Part shown: one piece after another, positions 9,137-17,746 of the stretch
How the letters are laid out: every line of letters begins with the position of its first letter
Numbering within the stretch: the stretch's first letter is position 1
From: Lachnospiraceae bacterium
Lineage (GTDB): Bacteria > Bacillota > Clostridia > Lachnospirales > Lachnospiraceae
NCBI GenBank assembly: GCA_910575445.1
Contig: CAJTFW010000012.1
Location: forward strand, 1 to 64,000
Direction of reading: 5' to 3'
DNA length: 64,000 nucleotides
The notes under the pieces: model-generated
What the model was told of the DNA's origin: nothing
The model's input: only the letters and a program-made list of their open reading frames with translations
Databases searched by the model: none
Made by a program: the position numbers and the translations under genes

Positions 9137-10576
9137 ATGGCACGAACAAAAAACAGAGGGTATCAGCAGACTTTGGCCCCTACCTATACGGCCCGGCTCT
9201 GGAAAATGGGCGGCTACATCCGGCTTTCCCGAGAGGATTTACAGAAAATCAACCGGGGGCTTGACGATAGCAACAGCGTGAAAAACCAGCGCGACATTCT
9301 CAATGATTTTCACTTCAACCATGCGGAAGAATTTGAAAGCTACACCGAGTATGTGGATGACGGCCACACGGGAACCGATACGGAGCGCGAAAGTTTCCAG
9401 CGGCTCTTGGGGGATGTGATGAGCGGGAAAATCAACTGCGTTGTGGTAAAAGACCTTTCCCGTTTCGCCCGGAATTATAGCGATGCTGGAAGTCTGATTG
9501 ATAACCTTTTTGTGCAGATGGGCGTCCGCTTTATCAGCTTGGCCGAGGGCGTGGACAGCTACCTGAACCCGGACAGCGTGAACAGCATCATCGTTCCGAT
9601 AACAAACGTGATGAACGACCAGTATTGTTATCAGACCTCAAAGAAAATCCGGCAGGTTTTCGATTACAAGCGGCGCAACGGCCAGTACATCGGCTCTTTT
9701 GCTCCCTACGGCTACATAAAAGACCCCAAAGACAAGCACCAGCTAATCGTTGACCCGGAAGCCGCTGAAATTGTCAAGAAGATTTACGAGATGTGCCTGC
9801 AAGGTACGGCCAAACTTCAAATTGTGATGTATCTGAACGACCACGGCACACCCAGCCCCACGGCATACAGAAAGCTAAAGGGCCTGCCCTACTCCCCGGC
9901 TATATCGGACGCTCCCATGTGGGGGAACAAGATTATAACGGATATTCTCAGAAATCCTATTTACACCGGGGATTTAGTACAAGGCCGCCGCCGGGTGAAA
10001 AGCTACAAGGTACACCAGATTGAGGCTGTGCCGGAGGAAGAATGGGTGCGCGTCCCCGATACCCACGAGGCCATCATCACCCACGAAACCTTTGACCGGG
10101 TGCAGGAACTTCTGAAACGTGACACCCGGACGGCCCCTAAAAAGCGGGAGCTCCATTTATTCAGCGGTTTTCTAAGGTGCGCTGACTGCGGCAAGGCTGT
10201 GACCCGGAGCCAGAGCGGGAAGAATGTTTATTATTCCTGCTCCACTTACAAGAAACGCTCCCGTACAGCCTGCACCATGCACTCTATCAAGCACAACCGT
10301 CTGGAGGCCGCCGAGCTTACGGATTTGCTGGCCCGGCTGACGGCTGAACGGAAAGAGCTCTCAAACGGCGTTGACCAGCAGCATCCCGCGCTGGTAGCCT
10401 TTGCGAAATATCAGAACATCGAAAAGCTGACCCGCGAAATTCTGATTGAGCTGGTAGACCATATCAAGGTTTACGAAAACGGCAATATCAGCGTTCACTT
10501 TAAGTTTGCGGACGAGTTCCGCCGGATTGCCGAGTACATTGAAATCAACACCACTGACACCGCCGAGGCGGGCTGA
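9137..10576 (+). CDS. large serine recombinase, shortened coiled-coil region
   Basis: 479-residue site-specific recombinase. The resolvase catalytic domain carries the nucleophile in GYIRLSRED (Ser near 31) and the arginine motif VVVKDLSRFARNY. A recombinase domain (about 190-300) and a zinc ribbon (CADCGKAV...YYSCSTYKK...C) follow. Related TnpX-like proteins are usually around 530-560 residues; here HNRLEAAELTDLLARLT runs almost straight into AERKELSNGVDQQHPALVAF, so most of the coiled-coil insertion seems missing. It is GC-richer than its neighbours. It probably once excised or integrated an element together with the second recombinase downstream; activity is uncertain. Confidence 0.85.
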   Translation: MARTKNRGYQQTLAPTYTARLWKMGGYIRLSREDLQKINRGLDDSNSVKNQRDILNDFHFNHAEEFESYTEYVDDGHTGTDTERESFQRLLGDVMSGKINCVVVKDLSRFARNYSDAGSLIDNLFVQMGVRFISLAEGVDSYLNPDSVNSIIVPITNVMNDQYCYQTSKKIRQVFDYKRRNGQYIGSFAPYGYIKDPKDKHQLIVDPEAAEIVKKIYEMCLQGTAKLQIVMYLNDHGTPSPTAYRKLKGLPYSPAISDAPMWGNKIITDILRNPIYTGDLVQGRRRVKSYKVHQIEAVPEEEWVRVPDTHEAIITHETFDRVQELLKRDTRTAPKKRELHLFSGFLRCADCGKAVTRSQSGKNVYYSCSTYKKRSRTACTMHSIKHNRLEAAELTDLLARLTAERKELSNGVDQQHPALVAFAKYQNIEKLTREILIELVDHIKVYENGNISVHFKFADEFRRIAEYIEINTTDTAEAG

Positions 10577-10686
10577 CCCCCGCCAAAGCATAAAATCCTT
10601 TTGACAGTGTGTTTTCCTAATAAAACGCAATCTTATGCTTGCTCCGAAACTTATCATTTAGCAAATACGGAAAGGAAGGGAAAAGA

Positions 10687-10887
10687 ATGGATTGGGAACT
10701 GGAAATCAAGGACAGCGGCTATCTGCCGGAAAAAGGGAAGCCGACAGAGGAAACTGTCTGCTACAAAATCGGCGGCACATACTATGAAGTGTCTACCTCC
10801 TGCGGCGGCTCGGAACGGCTCCGCGACAAGATGATACGGCTCATAAAATCAGAAACCGTCAAACCGCCCAATGACAAACAGGGATAA
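10687..10887 (+). CDS. small protein between two recombinases
   Basis: 66 residues, starting MDWELEIKDSGYLPEKGK, with ATG 10687 preceded by GGAAGGGAA. It has no membrane segment and no motif I can name. Two cysteines and a G-G-T-Y-Y motif are visible. Small proteins of this kind often sit beside large serine recombinases and may be directionality factors, but that is only an inference from position. An upstream ATG at 10639 lacks a ribosome binding site. Confidence 0.6.
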   Translation: MDWELEIKDSGYLPEKGKPTEETVCYKIGGTYYEVSTSCGGSERLRDKMIRLIKSETVKPPNDKQG

Positions 10888-10899
10888 GCGCGCTATAAT
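10871..10899 (+). promoter_or_regulatory. promoter for the second serine recombinase
   Basis: ATGACA at 10871-10876 and TATAAT at 10894-10899 are 17 bases apart, inside and just after the end of the small upstream gene. The recombinase starts at 10951. Confidence 0.6.
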
Positions 10900-10950
10900 T
10901 AGGTTAGCACATACTGTTTGTCGGGCGTTCATTACAGGAGGAATGAACAC

Positions 10951-12582
10951 ATGACAGCAAATACATATAAGCCCAGACAGATAACAGCATTATACGCCCG
11001 TCTTTCACAGGAAGATACGTTAGAGGGCGACAGCAACAGCATTGTGAACCAGAAAGCAGTCCTCTCCAAATATGCGGCGGACAACGGCTTTTCCAATCCC
11101 GTTTTCTTTATTGACGACGGTGTATCGGGCGTGACGTTCGACAGACCGAATTTTAACCGCATGATTGCAGAGATTGAAGCCGGAAACGTGGCGACGGTCA
11201 TTGTCAAGGATATGTCAAGGTTAGGGCGCGATTATCTGAAAGTTGGCTACTATACGGAAATCTTTTTTGTGGAGCGTGACGTTAGATATATCGCAATCAA
11301 TGACGGTGTGGACAGCGAAAAGGGAGATAATGATTTTACCCCGTTCCGCAACTTATTTAACGATTTTTACGCCAAAGACACAAGCAAAAAGGTACGGGCA
11401 ATCAAGCGAGCGCAGGGACAGGCGGGGGAACATCTGACAAAGCCGCCTTACGGCTACATGGTAAGCCCTACTGACAAGAAGCAATGGATTGTGGACGAAG
11501 AAGCCGCCGCTGTGGTGAAACGGATTTTTGATTTATGTATCGGCGGGAAAGGCCCTATGCAGATAGCAAAAATCCTCAAGAAAGATAAAGTACCGACTGC
11601 CAAAGCCTACTATGCCGAGAAAAAGGGGAAAGCACTTCCCGAAAATCCGTACAACTGGAAAGACAGCACGATTGTCGGCATTTTGGAACGTATGGACTAT
11701 TGCGGACATACCGTAAATTTCAAAAGCTATTCCAAATCCCACAAACTGAAAAAGCGGATTCCAACCACAAAGGAACAGCAGGCAGTTTTCTATAATACCC
11801 ATGAAGCGATTGTAGAGGACGCTGTTTTTGAACGGGTGCAGGAACTTAGGGCGAACAAACGCCGCCCCACAAAAGCAGAACGGCAAGCCCTGTTCTCCGG
11901 CTTGGTATACTGTGCAGACTGTGGGAGTAAATTACACTTTGTTACCTGTAAGAGTTTTAACGGCTCACAAGACCATTACCGCTGTGCAAAGTACAAGAGC
12001 AATACGGGAAGCTGTACGGCTCACTTTATCCGCGAAGAAGTGTTGAAGCAAATCGTATGGAGCAGGATATTTGATGTGACCGCCCTTTTCTTTGATGACA
12101 TCATGGCTTTCCATGAAATGATGTATCAGCAACGCTCCGCTGAAACGGAAAAGGAAATGAAACGCAGGAAGCGTGAAGTTGAACAGGCGAGGAAGCGGAT
12201 AGCTGAACTTGACCGTATTTTCAAGCGGATTTATGAGGACGACATAAGCGGCGCAATCAGCCACGACAGATTTTTGAAGCTGTCCGCAGAGTATGAAGCG
12301 GAACAGCGGGAACTGGAAGAAAAGGTCAAGGCAGACCAGCAGGAAGTCGATACCTACGAACAGAACAAAAGCGATTTTGACAGCTTCGCCGCGATTATCC
12401 GCAAGTATGTGGGGATAAAGGAACTCACCCCTGCAATCGTCAATGAATTTATCAAGAAAATCATAGTCCATGCGCCGGAAAAGGTGAACGGGAAACGGGT
12501 ACAGAAAGTAGATATTGTTTTCAACTTTGTAGGGGAAATCAATTTCCTTTCTGCCACGCAACCGAAACGGCAAGGTGCATAA
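10951..12582 (+). CDS. large serine recombinase (TnpX-like)
   Basis: 543-residue site-specific recombinase. The catalytic domain has the active Ser in ALYARLSQED (about 19), QKAVLSKYA and IVKDMSRLGRDYLKVGYYTE. The recombinase domain, a zinc ribbon (CADCGSKLHF...HYRCAKYKS...C) and a long charged coiled coil (about 395-475) follow. Length is normal. ATG 10951 is chosen because CAGGAGGAA precedes it, whereas the upstream in-frame start at 10918 has none. It is in tandem with another recombinase, an arrangement seen at the end of Tn4451/Tn6215-like elements. Whether it acts on the neighbouring ICE or on a lost element is not clear. Confidence 0.9.
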   Translation: MTANTYKPRQITALYARLSQEDTLEGDSNSIVNQKAVLSKYAADNGFSNPVFFIDDGVSGVTFDRPNFNRMIAEIEAGNVATVIVKDMSRLGRDYLKVGYYTEIFFVERDVRYIAINDGVDSEKGDNDFTPFRNLFNDFYAKDTSKKVRAIKRAQGQAGEHLTKPPYGYMVSPTDKKQWIVDEEAAAVVKRIFDLCIGGKGPMQIAKILKKDKVPTAKAYYAEKKGKALPENPYNWKDSTIVGILERMDYCGHTVNFKSYSKSHKLKKRIPTTKEQQAVFYNTHEAIVEDAVFERVQELRANKRRPTKAERQALFSGLVYCADCGSKLHFVTCKSFNGSQDHYRCAKYKSNTGSCTAHFIREEVLKQIVWSRIFDVTALFFDDIMAFHEMMYQQRSAETEKEMKRRKREVEQARKRIAELDRIFKRIYEDDISGAISHDRFLKLSAEYEAEQRELEEKVKADQQEVDTYEQNKSDFDSFAAIIRKYVGIKELTPAIVNEFIKKIIVHAPEKVNGKRVQKVDIVFNFVGEINFLSATQPKRQGA

Positions 12583-12613
12583 GGAAAATGCACTCGTTGA
12601 GCGCAAGAAAAAA

Positions 12614-12644
12614 CGGTACAGCCCTTGTAATTGGGGCTATACCG
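12614..12644 (-). terminator. intrinsic terminator facing the integrase
   Basis: CGGTACAGCCC and GGGCTATACCG form a stem. On the minus strand it is followed by TTTTTTC, so it ends leftward transcription from the integrase gene. It may also stop rightward transcription from the recombinase. The region 12583-12898 holds no gene; besides this hairpin it carries the TTGTCGTAC repeats and presumably the left end of the ICE. Confidence 0.65.
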
Positions 12645-12829
12645 CCTAATCTGAAATTACTTCCCTCTAACCGTAAACATTTGATTTTACTGGTCTTTTC
12701 CGCCAAGCGTTTTCATTGTCGGAATTTTAAGTCAGTTTAATTTAATATGACTTGTTTCCCTTTATTTAGCCACTTTTTGGCTTCTCCACCATAGTAGTAT
12801 AACACTATTTAATTGATTAAAACCCTCGA

Positions 12830-12870
12830 ATTTGTCGTACCCTTGTCGTATGGCACACAATTTGTCGTAC
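12830..12870. repeat. TTGTCGTAC repeats beside the integrase gene
   Basis: Two copies of AATTTGTCGTAC (ending at 12840 and 12870) flank a third TTGTCGTA (12843-12850). They sit 30 bases beyond the integrase stop codon, at the presumed end of the ICE. Tyrosine integrases of the Tn916/Tn1549 type have an N-terminal domain that binds short arm-type repeats at the element ends, and these are candidates. The matching copies at the right end are outside the window. Confidence 0.45.
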
Positions 12871-12898
12871 TCTCTGCCAGTCCTAGCCGGACTCTTTC

Positions 12899-14140
12899 CT
12901 AAAATACATTCAATTTGTGTGCTAAATTTTCAATCGCTTCTTGTTTCTTTGCATCGGTGACTTCCGCATAAATGTCCATCGTGGTTTCAATATTAGCGTG
13001 TCCCATAATAGACTGGATCACCTTTAAATTTGTTTCATTTTCGCAAAACCTCGAACAAAAGGTATGCCTCAAATGATGACATGAGAAATGTGGTATTAGC
13101 ACAGGCTCCCGGTGCTGCTTGGAAGCATTAACCACTTCTTCTGCATTGTACGATTCGTATATACGCTTGATTGCCCGGTTAATAGACTGCGGATTATGGA
13201 CATAGCCAAACCGGTTCATAAAGATAAAACCTTTCATCCCGTCAATCTCCGTTTCGTTAAATCCATTTTCCTGTTGGTCTGCAAATTCCGCCCGGAGCGC
13301 ATCATAAACTGCATCCATCATTGGAATACTGCGTATACCCGCTTCTGTCTTTGGGAGTGATATAGAAAACGTACACATCGGGTGTTCTTTAAATTCCCTG
13401 TTGTAATAAACTAGACTATGGTTGATGCTGATTACACGTTTTTCAAAATCTACATCTTCCCACCTTATCCCGATTGCTTCCCCAATCCTGCACCCTGTAC
13501 CTAATAAGAACTTAAATAAAGAAGTCCAGCGGTAATATGCGGGATTGCTTTCTATATAGTTTATAAAGGCTCTTTGCTGTTCCAAAGTTAAAGCGTGTCT
13601 TATGCCATGATTTCTTCCCGGCAGCTTTTTAATCTGCGCCATAACTCCATCGCTCGGATTATTACGGATAATATCATCCCGCACTGCCAACTGGAATGTT
13701 GGGTGAAGCACCGTATGGATTGTTTCTAATGTGTTAATCTGCATTTCTTTATCCTTCAGCAAATGCTGGTAGAATTGCAACACATCTGAAAACTTTATCG
13801 CTGCGATTTTCTTCTTTCCAAACCCATTGCGGATAAAACGGTCATACATATATTTGTAGTTCCTCATGGTTGTTCCCCTGAGTTCTGACTTCGTAGATAT
13901 ATACCTGTCAAAAACAAAATTGACCGTTGCACTTCCAGCTACATAGGTATCCAATCCGTCTAACTGGTCTTTAATCAGCTTTTCTTCCCTCTCTCGCAGT
14001 TCCATAATATCCTTAGAATATATGCTCCGGCGTTTTCCTTCCGGATCGGTATAGGTATAAACATATTTACCATCGCAACTGCGTTGAGTTTCGCCTTTTC
14101 TTAAAACTCTCCCCTTATTATCCTTTCTTGATTTTGCCAT
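12899..14140 (-). CDS. int: tyrosine integrase of the ICE
   Basis: 413-residue phage-type integrase of the Tn916/Tn1549 class. An N-terminal arm-binding domain (about 10-60: GKYVYTYTDPEGKRRSIYSK) and a core-binding SAM-like domain (about 70-170) precede the catalytic domain. Catalytic residues are visible: Arg in GCRIGEAIGIRW (about 218), HHLRHTFCSRF (about 354-358), GHANIETTMDIY with the Tyr nucleophile near 391. It sits at the outer edge of the ICE and reads outward, as expected for an element whose int lies at one end. Full length and motifs suggest activity. Confidence 0.94.
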   Translation of the reverse strand: MAKSRKDNKGRVLRKGETQRSCDGKYVYTYTDPEGKRRSIYSKDIMELREREEKLIKDQLDGLDTYVAGSATVNFVFDRYISTKSELRGTTMRNYKYMYDRFIRNGFGKKKIAAIKFSDVLQFYQHLLKDKEMQINTLETIHTVLHPTFQLAVRDDIIRNNPSDGVMAQIKKLPGRNHGIRHALTLEQQRAFINYIESNPAYYRWTSLFKFLLGTGCRIGEAIGIRWEDVDFEKRVISINHSLVYYNREFKEHPMCTFSISLPKTEAGIRSIPMMDAVYDALRAEFADQQENGFNETEIDGMKGFIFMNRFGYVHNPQSINRAIKRIYESYNAEEVVNASKQHREPVLIPHFSCHHLRHTFCSRFCENETNLKVIQSIMGHANIETTMDIYAEVTDAKKQEAIENLAHKLNVF

Positions 14141-14173
14141 CTCTGCTCCTTTCTCAAGGAAAGAGATTTCGTA

Positions 14174-14356
14174 CTAGCTACTTATCGGTTCTTCCATTGC
14201 ATACTGCAAATCAATTCCCTTTTGTAGCACCTGCGTTATGGTCATGTCATGTTTGGACGCATATTCTTTGAGTTTTGCGGCTTCTTCCTCTGTCAGCTTC
14301 AATCCAATAAGGTTCTTCTTTGGATTGTCTGACTTTGGTCTGCCTGTCCTTGCCAC
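14174..14356 (-). CDS. ribbon-helix-helix regulator
   Basis: 60 residues beginning VARTGRPKSDNPKKNLIGLKL, a CopG/Arc-like ribbon-helix-helix protein with LTEEEAAKLKEYASKHDMTITQVLQKGID as the two helices. GTG 14356 is chosen because GGAGGT precedes it by seven bases; the upstream ATGs have no such site. It lies just upstream of int on the same strand, 33 bases away. A promoter overlapped by an inverted repeat lies directly in front, so autorepression is likely. Confidence 0.8.
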   Translation of the reverse strand: MARTGRPKSDNPKKNLIGLKLTEEEAAKLKEYASKHDMTITQVLQKGIDLQYAMEEPISS

Positions 14357-14384
14357 AATATACACCTCCATCCATTTCACAATC

Positions 14385-14429
14385 ATTATACTTTCAGTTT
14401 AACCAAAAGTCAATACTAATTTTTGGTTA
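14385..14429 (-). promoter_or_regulatory. promoter with overlapping operator for the RHH gene
   Basis: On the minus strand TTGACT (14408-14413) and TATAAT (14385-14390) are 17 bases apart. The inverted repeat TAACCAAAA (14400-14408) / TTTTGGTTA (14421-14429) straddles the -35. This is a natural repressor site for the ribbon-helix-helix protein encoded immediately downstream, and it probably also controls int. Confidence 0.65.
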
Positions 14430-14467
14430 TACGAAAAATCTTTCTCTCCTACTTATACGCCTATTGA

Positions 14468-14662
14468 TTATTTCACCCGAAATGATTCCAGATATTGGTC
14501 AAACACATCCAAATCAACCAATACCATTCTATCAATTTTCAATATAGCGCCTGCGTCTTTAGCCAAAGTCTGAAATTTATTCATTCCCATACTATACATT
14601 TCTGCGCCCTCTTTATATCTGACTAACCTCTTTTTGTTAATCGCTCTCGGTATTCTCTGCAT
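14468..14662 (-). CDS. DUF6462/excisionase-like small protein
   Basis: 64 residues with a helix-turn-helix-like middle (RYKEGAEMYSMGMNKFQTLAKDAGAILKIDRMVLVDLDVFDQYLESF). This matches the pattern of excisionase-like or DUF6462 proteins found beside integrases in Firmicutes ICEs. It is upstream of the RHH gene and int on the same strand. An excisionase role is inferred from its position and size. Confidence 0.65.
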   Translation of the reverse strand: MQRIPRAINKKRLVRYKEGAEMYSMGMNKFQTLAKDAGAILKIDRMVLVDLDVFDQYLESFRVK

Positions 14663-15098
14663 TAAAATATCCTCCTATTTCTTTGCACAGCCTTATCTGC
14701 TAATAAATAGGCAGAATACGCTTCTCCCCATTTATTAGCAGATAAAAACTGCAATACAGGTGGCAGCTCATTACACTGCCCACATCGGTCTTGCACCGTC
14801 ATTTTATTGACCGGATTGCGGACTGCTCCGCAATCCGGAAGTATCATTATTACAGATATGCTTCATCGCCCCATGTAACTGCTACATATTTTGCCCGATC
14901 TCACTCGCTCCTTACCTTTGCTTCAATGTACTGTTTCAACATTTCCTCACGTTCACCCCGTCATAAGACAAGGCAGGTACGTCATGGCGCATCTGCTTAG
15001 TGGCTCTGCATATCCTCACGTCCTGTATGCAATACAATATTCAATTTTCAAGGTACACCGCTGATAATCAGCTATGGAAAAGGGCAGATAGCCGCCCC
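14663..15098. other. intergenic region with two long inverted repeats
   Basis: No gene is supported here. TATCTGCTAATAAAT (14694-14708) and its exact inverse (14730-14744) lie just upstream of the DUF6462 gene, about 30 bases before its ATG. CCGGATTGCGGA (14811-14822) and TCCGCAATCCGG (14827-14838) form a perfect 12-bp stem with a 4-base loop. The rest (14850-15098) shows no recognisable signal. Confidence 0.55.
14694..14744. repeat. perfect 15-bp inverted repeat upstream of the excisionase-like gene
   Basis: Arms TATCTGCTAATAAAT and ATTTATTAGCAGATA match at all 15 positions around a 21-base centre. The spacing suggests a protein-binding site or a leader hairpin in the transcript of the integration genes. 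Confidence 0.6.
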
Positions 15099-15347
15099 TT
15101 ATACCGCTTCAAACGCCAGTATCTTCGTAATCAGCTTTGTTTCAAGCCTCCGGCGCAGCGTTTCATCAACACAAAAATGCAGCCGTCCTCCCTCGTCATA
15201 CATTTTCCGGGTGGACAGGGTAATTATGTATCCCTCATAATGCTTCAGGACTGTGTTGATTGCCATTACATCGCCTTCTGATGCTGCCTTTATGATATGG
15301 AAAGGCAGTAAATTCTTTTCTTCGCTATTCTTACATCTCTTTTTCAT
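15099..15347 (-). CDS. HTH_16 conjugative-transposon protein
   Basis: 82 residues with the pattern IIKAASEGDVMAINTVLKHYEGYI...DETLRRRLETKLITKILAF. This is the helix-turn-helix family (Tn916 Orf8-like, HTH_16) that accompanies sigma-like factors in Tn916 and Tn1549 relatives. It overlaps the upstream sigma-like gene by 17 bases, so the two are co-translated. Confidence 0.75.
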   Translation of the reverse strand: MKKRCKNSEEKNLLPFHIIKAASEGDVMAINTVLKHYEGYIITLSTRKMYDEGGRLHFCVDETLRRRLETKLITKILAFEAV

Positions 15348-15771
15348 CTGCTTTTTCCTCCATAATCTTTCTTAAAATCTCAAGGGAGCGTGTCCGGTGT
15401 TCGTGGATCGTACTGCGTACAAGGTTCATTTCCCTTGCTATATCCGCATCGCTCATTTCCAGAAAATACGAAAGCAGTATTACATTCCGCTTCCGTTCTG
15501 AAAGTGCCTGCAATGCTTCCGCAATCAGGGTGTCTTTCACTTCAATGTCATATCCATGTACTGTAAAATGACTGTTTTCCACTCCATACTCATCCATAAC
15601 AAACAACTGGTTCAGCTCCTTTTCAGACAGTTCAGAAAACATGGCTTCATGCTCCCTGCGGTAATCCATGTGCCGGTAATAGTTAATCGCTTCACCTTTC
15701 AGCGACATCTGGCACAGGCGGTCAAAGCGATGTCTGATTGTCAGCTCATCATGGCAAGAAGGTTTCTTCAT
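15331..15771 (-). CDS. sigma-70 region 4-like ICE regulator
   Basis: 146 residues. The C-terminal half (ALQALSERKRNVILLSYFLEMSDADIAREMNLVRSTIHEHRTRSLEILRK) is a sigma-70 region 4 helix-turn-helix; region 2 is not evident. It resembles Tn916 Orf7-type factors. GAGGAGGTG precedes ATG 15771. In related ICEs this pair drives transcription of the integration genes downstream. Confidence 0.8.
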   Translation of the reverse strand: MKKPSCHDELTIRHRFDRLCQMSLKGEAINYYRHMDYRREHEAMFSELSEKELNQLFVMDEYGVENSHFTVHGYDIEVKDTLIAEALQALSERKRNVILLSYFLEMSDADIAREMNLVRSTIHEHRTRSLEILRKIMEEKADEKEM

Positions 15772-16285
15772 ACGAGTTCACCTCCTCCCCCGTTGTGACG
15801 TGACAAAGGCATACGCCTTTTCCCTTTCCGTTGTATCTGCCAAATGGCGATAGGCTGATGTTCGGGTGGGAGTAAAAATTTTATGTATATAAAAAACGCC
15901 CTGACAGGCTGATGCCCGTTGGACGTTATTCATATCTGTTATTCTATTTTCTCCACAAACTATGAGTGCGTATAGTTCACTTTCTAAGGTATATTCTGCT
16001 TCACTTCCAGTAAAACACCTTATAAAAGAACCTTCCCACGCCAATAGCCGGAAAGGTTCCCGAAGTCAAAAAAATATCCCTCAGACCGTTCAGAACACAT
16101 AAATTCCCTAAACGTACCCAAAGGATAAAATCCACGCAAAAAACCTCTGGATACTGCGTTTTTTTATATGCAATATCCAAAGTCATTCTATTTCGTTGTG
16201 TGCATTATGCCCCTCTTATAAAGTGAATTATTAGTACATTTCAAAAGTAAAATGTGCAATATACACTATACATGGAGGTGCATAT
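15772..16285. other. divergent regulatory region
   Basis: 514 bp between the sigma-like gene (leftward) and the XRE repressor (rightward). No gene is supported. It holds several small dyads, including GGAACCTT...AAGGTTCC around 16029-16060. TACATTT and AAAATGT at about 16236-16256, close in front of the XRE gene, could be its operator. The space presumably carries the promoters of both transcripts. Confidence 0.45.
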
Positions 16286-16633
16286 ATGGCAAGAAAAAAG
16301 AAAATTGACAAGGAAATGGGATTTCGTCTGAAACAGGCTAGGACTGAACAAAAACTGACCTATGAAGAACTGGCAGAAAAATCCGGCGTTTCCTCACGCT
16401 ATATCAAGGAAATCGAAAATCATGGAAACGTGCCAAGCCTTGAAAAGCTAGGGCAGCTCATACGAGCCTTACATATTTCCGCCGATCCGTTTTTTTATCC
16501 AACTGTCCCGGCAGACAACCTCGACTACCAGCGGCTGTTGGTTTATCTGTCACAATGTACAGAAGAACAGATTACAACAATTCTCGCTATTGTGGAAGCC
16601 TATCTTCGGACATATAAAAATTTTTCAAAGTAA
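16286..16633 (+). CDS. XRE-family repressor
   Basis: 115 residues with a clear N-terminal helix-turn-helix: FRLKQARTEQKLTYEELAEKSGVSSRYIKEIE, then PSLEKLGQLIRALHI. GGAGGT precedes ATG 16286. It is divergent from the sigma-like gene, the typical place of the ICE lysogeny-like repressor. A GGCGGCTA/TAGCCGCC stem lies downstream at 16669-16688. Confidence 0.85.
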   Translation: MARKKKIDKEMGFRLKQARTEQKLTYEELAEKSGVSSRYIKEIENHGNVPSLEKLGQLIRALHISADPFFYPTVPADNLDYQRLLVYLSQCTEEQITTILAIVEAYLRTYKNFSK

Positions 16634-16767
16634 ATCCACTCCCTCTCCTATCTCTTTTCTAAAACAAGGGCGGCTACCCTTAGCCGCCTAATTACCTCCT
16701 TCCTCTGCAAAACTGTGGCTCGTTTTGCTGTACAGAACGCTTCTTTTTAAGGAAGCGGAATATGTCA

Positions 16768-17223
16768 TCATTTGTCATTTCTTCTCAATGTAATAACTGC
16801 ATGGCATATCAAGCCAAATACAAGAGAAAAACAGCCACCGCCAAATAGTGATGCTCCCCACCCTGCACCCGACATTGTCATAAAACCGCCAACAAAGAAA
16901 ATACCAATGCCAAGAAATATACCAACACCATAGAAAAGTCCAATTGCCATATCGTACTTATTAAATTGTCGTTTCTCCTTTTTTTCATATGTTTCCATCT
17001 TTGTTATTACCTCCTTCGCAAAATCGTCCATGTGGACTCCAAAAAGACAGCAAATTTTTTTCAATGTATTTAAATCGGGTTCACTAACATCTCTCTCCCA
17101 ATTCGATAGCGCCTGCCGGGTAACATTCAATTCCCCGGCCAATTCTTCCTGTGTCATTCCCGATTGTGTTCGCAAATGACGTATTTGCTTTCCTGTTGTA
17201 ATATCCGTCTGTTCCTAGTTCAA
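16768..17223 (-). pseudogene. HTH-membrane regulator, copy with early stop
   Basis: Near-identical to the gene at 20837-21292 but the third codon is TAG where the other copy has CAG (TTG AAC TAG). The rest of the frame is open: the XRE helix-turn-helix (TQEELAGELNVTRQALSNWERDV), then two membrane helices (AIGLFYGVGIFLGIGIFFVGGF; GCFSLVFGLICHAVITL). Translation could restart at a TTG at 17175, which would lose the first ~16 residues before the HTH, so some function may remain. Confidence 0.75.
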
Positions 17224-17304
17224 AATAGTTCCTCCTCTCTGATACTGATTTTATCAATGATATTTCGCAATAGCCAGCAATGAACACTTGCATTGCGCAA
17301 GACA

Positions 17305-17720
17305 TTACATTATCTTCTGAAACATATGGCGAACCTTATCTAACCGACTATTTGGGCGGCGAGGTTGTACTACAGGTTCCTCTGAAGTTTCCTGATACCC
17401 TTTCAATTCTGCCAAGCAAACGCTTCTTCCATTTGTATAGAAATTCAAATCACTTTTATATTCCCCGATCCGCCGAGCTGGTTTTTCTCCAGTTAAAATT
17501 GCCTCATTATTTTTTAACGAAGTTGTTTCAATTACCGCATCATATTTCACAGCATCATGATAAGCTCGTGAAAGATATTCCTGTGGCGCAAATAAGGTAA
17601 AAGAAAGATAGGGTTCTAAAACTTGTGTTCCCGCTTTTTTATACCTGTTCCAACACAACAGGCGCAAGAAGGCGGAAATCTGCCGGAGTACTGACCGGGC
17701 TGTAATAAACACCATATTCA
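17305..17720 (-). pseudogene. 3' fragment of a second tetracycline-resistance gene
   Basis: The minus strand encodes the last ~135 residues of a ribosomal protection protein, ending [18 protein letters not shown]. Upstream of KKAGTQ a two-base deletion relative to the intact gene breaks the frame; before it [14 protein letters not shown] can still be read. Similarity ends around 17720, next to a palindromic element. It differs from the intact tet at many residues (for example [21 protein letters not shown] versus [21 protein letters not shown]), so it comes from a different allele rather than a recent copy. Confidence 0.85.
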
Positions 17721-17746
17721 AAGCCGAACCAAAGACCAAAAAATAA

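Larger units (their letters stand above)
16761..17720 (-). repeat. inverted duplication, left arm (tet 3' end + HTH gene)
   Basis: Read on the minus strand this segment repeats the plus-strand segment at about 20360-21300: the 3' quarter of a ribosomal protection gene, the short intergenic sequence and a whole HTH-membrane gene. The HTH half is nearly identical, while the tet half differs at many positions. The two arms face each other across the kinase gene and the intact tet gene. Confidence 0.85.

Noticed and set aside
17084-17305. ORF reading MSCAMQVFIAGYCEIS and its twin at 20767-20976 as a conserved small protein
   Set aside because: They overlap the HTH gene in another frame and look conserved only because the DNA is duplicated.
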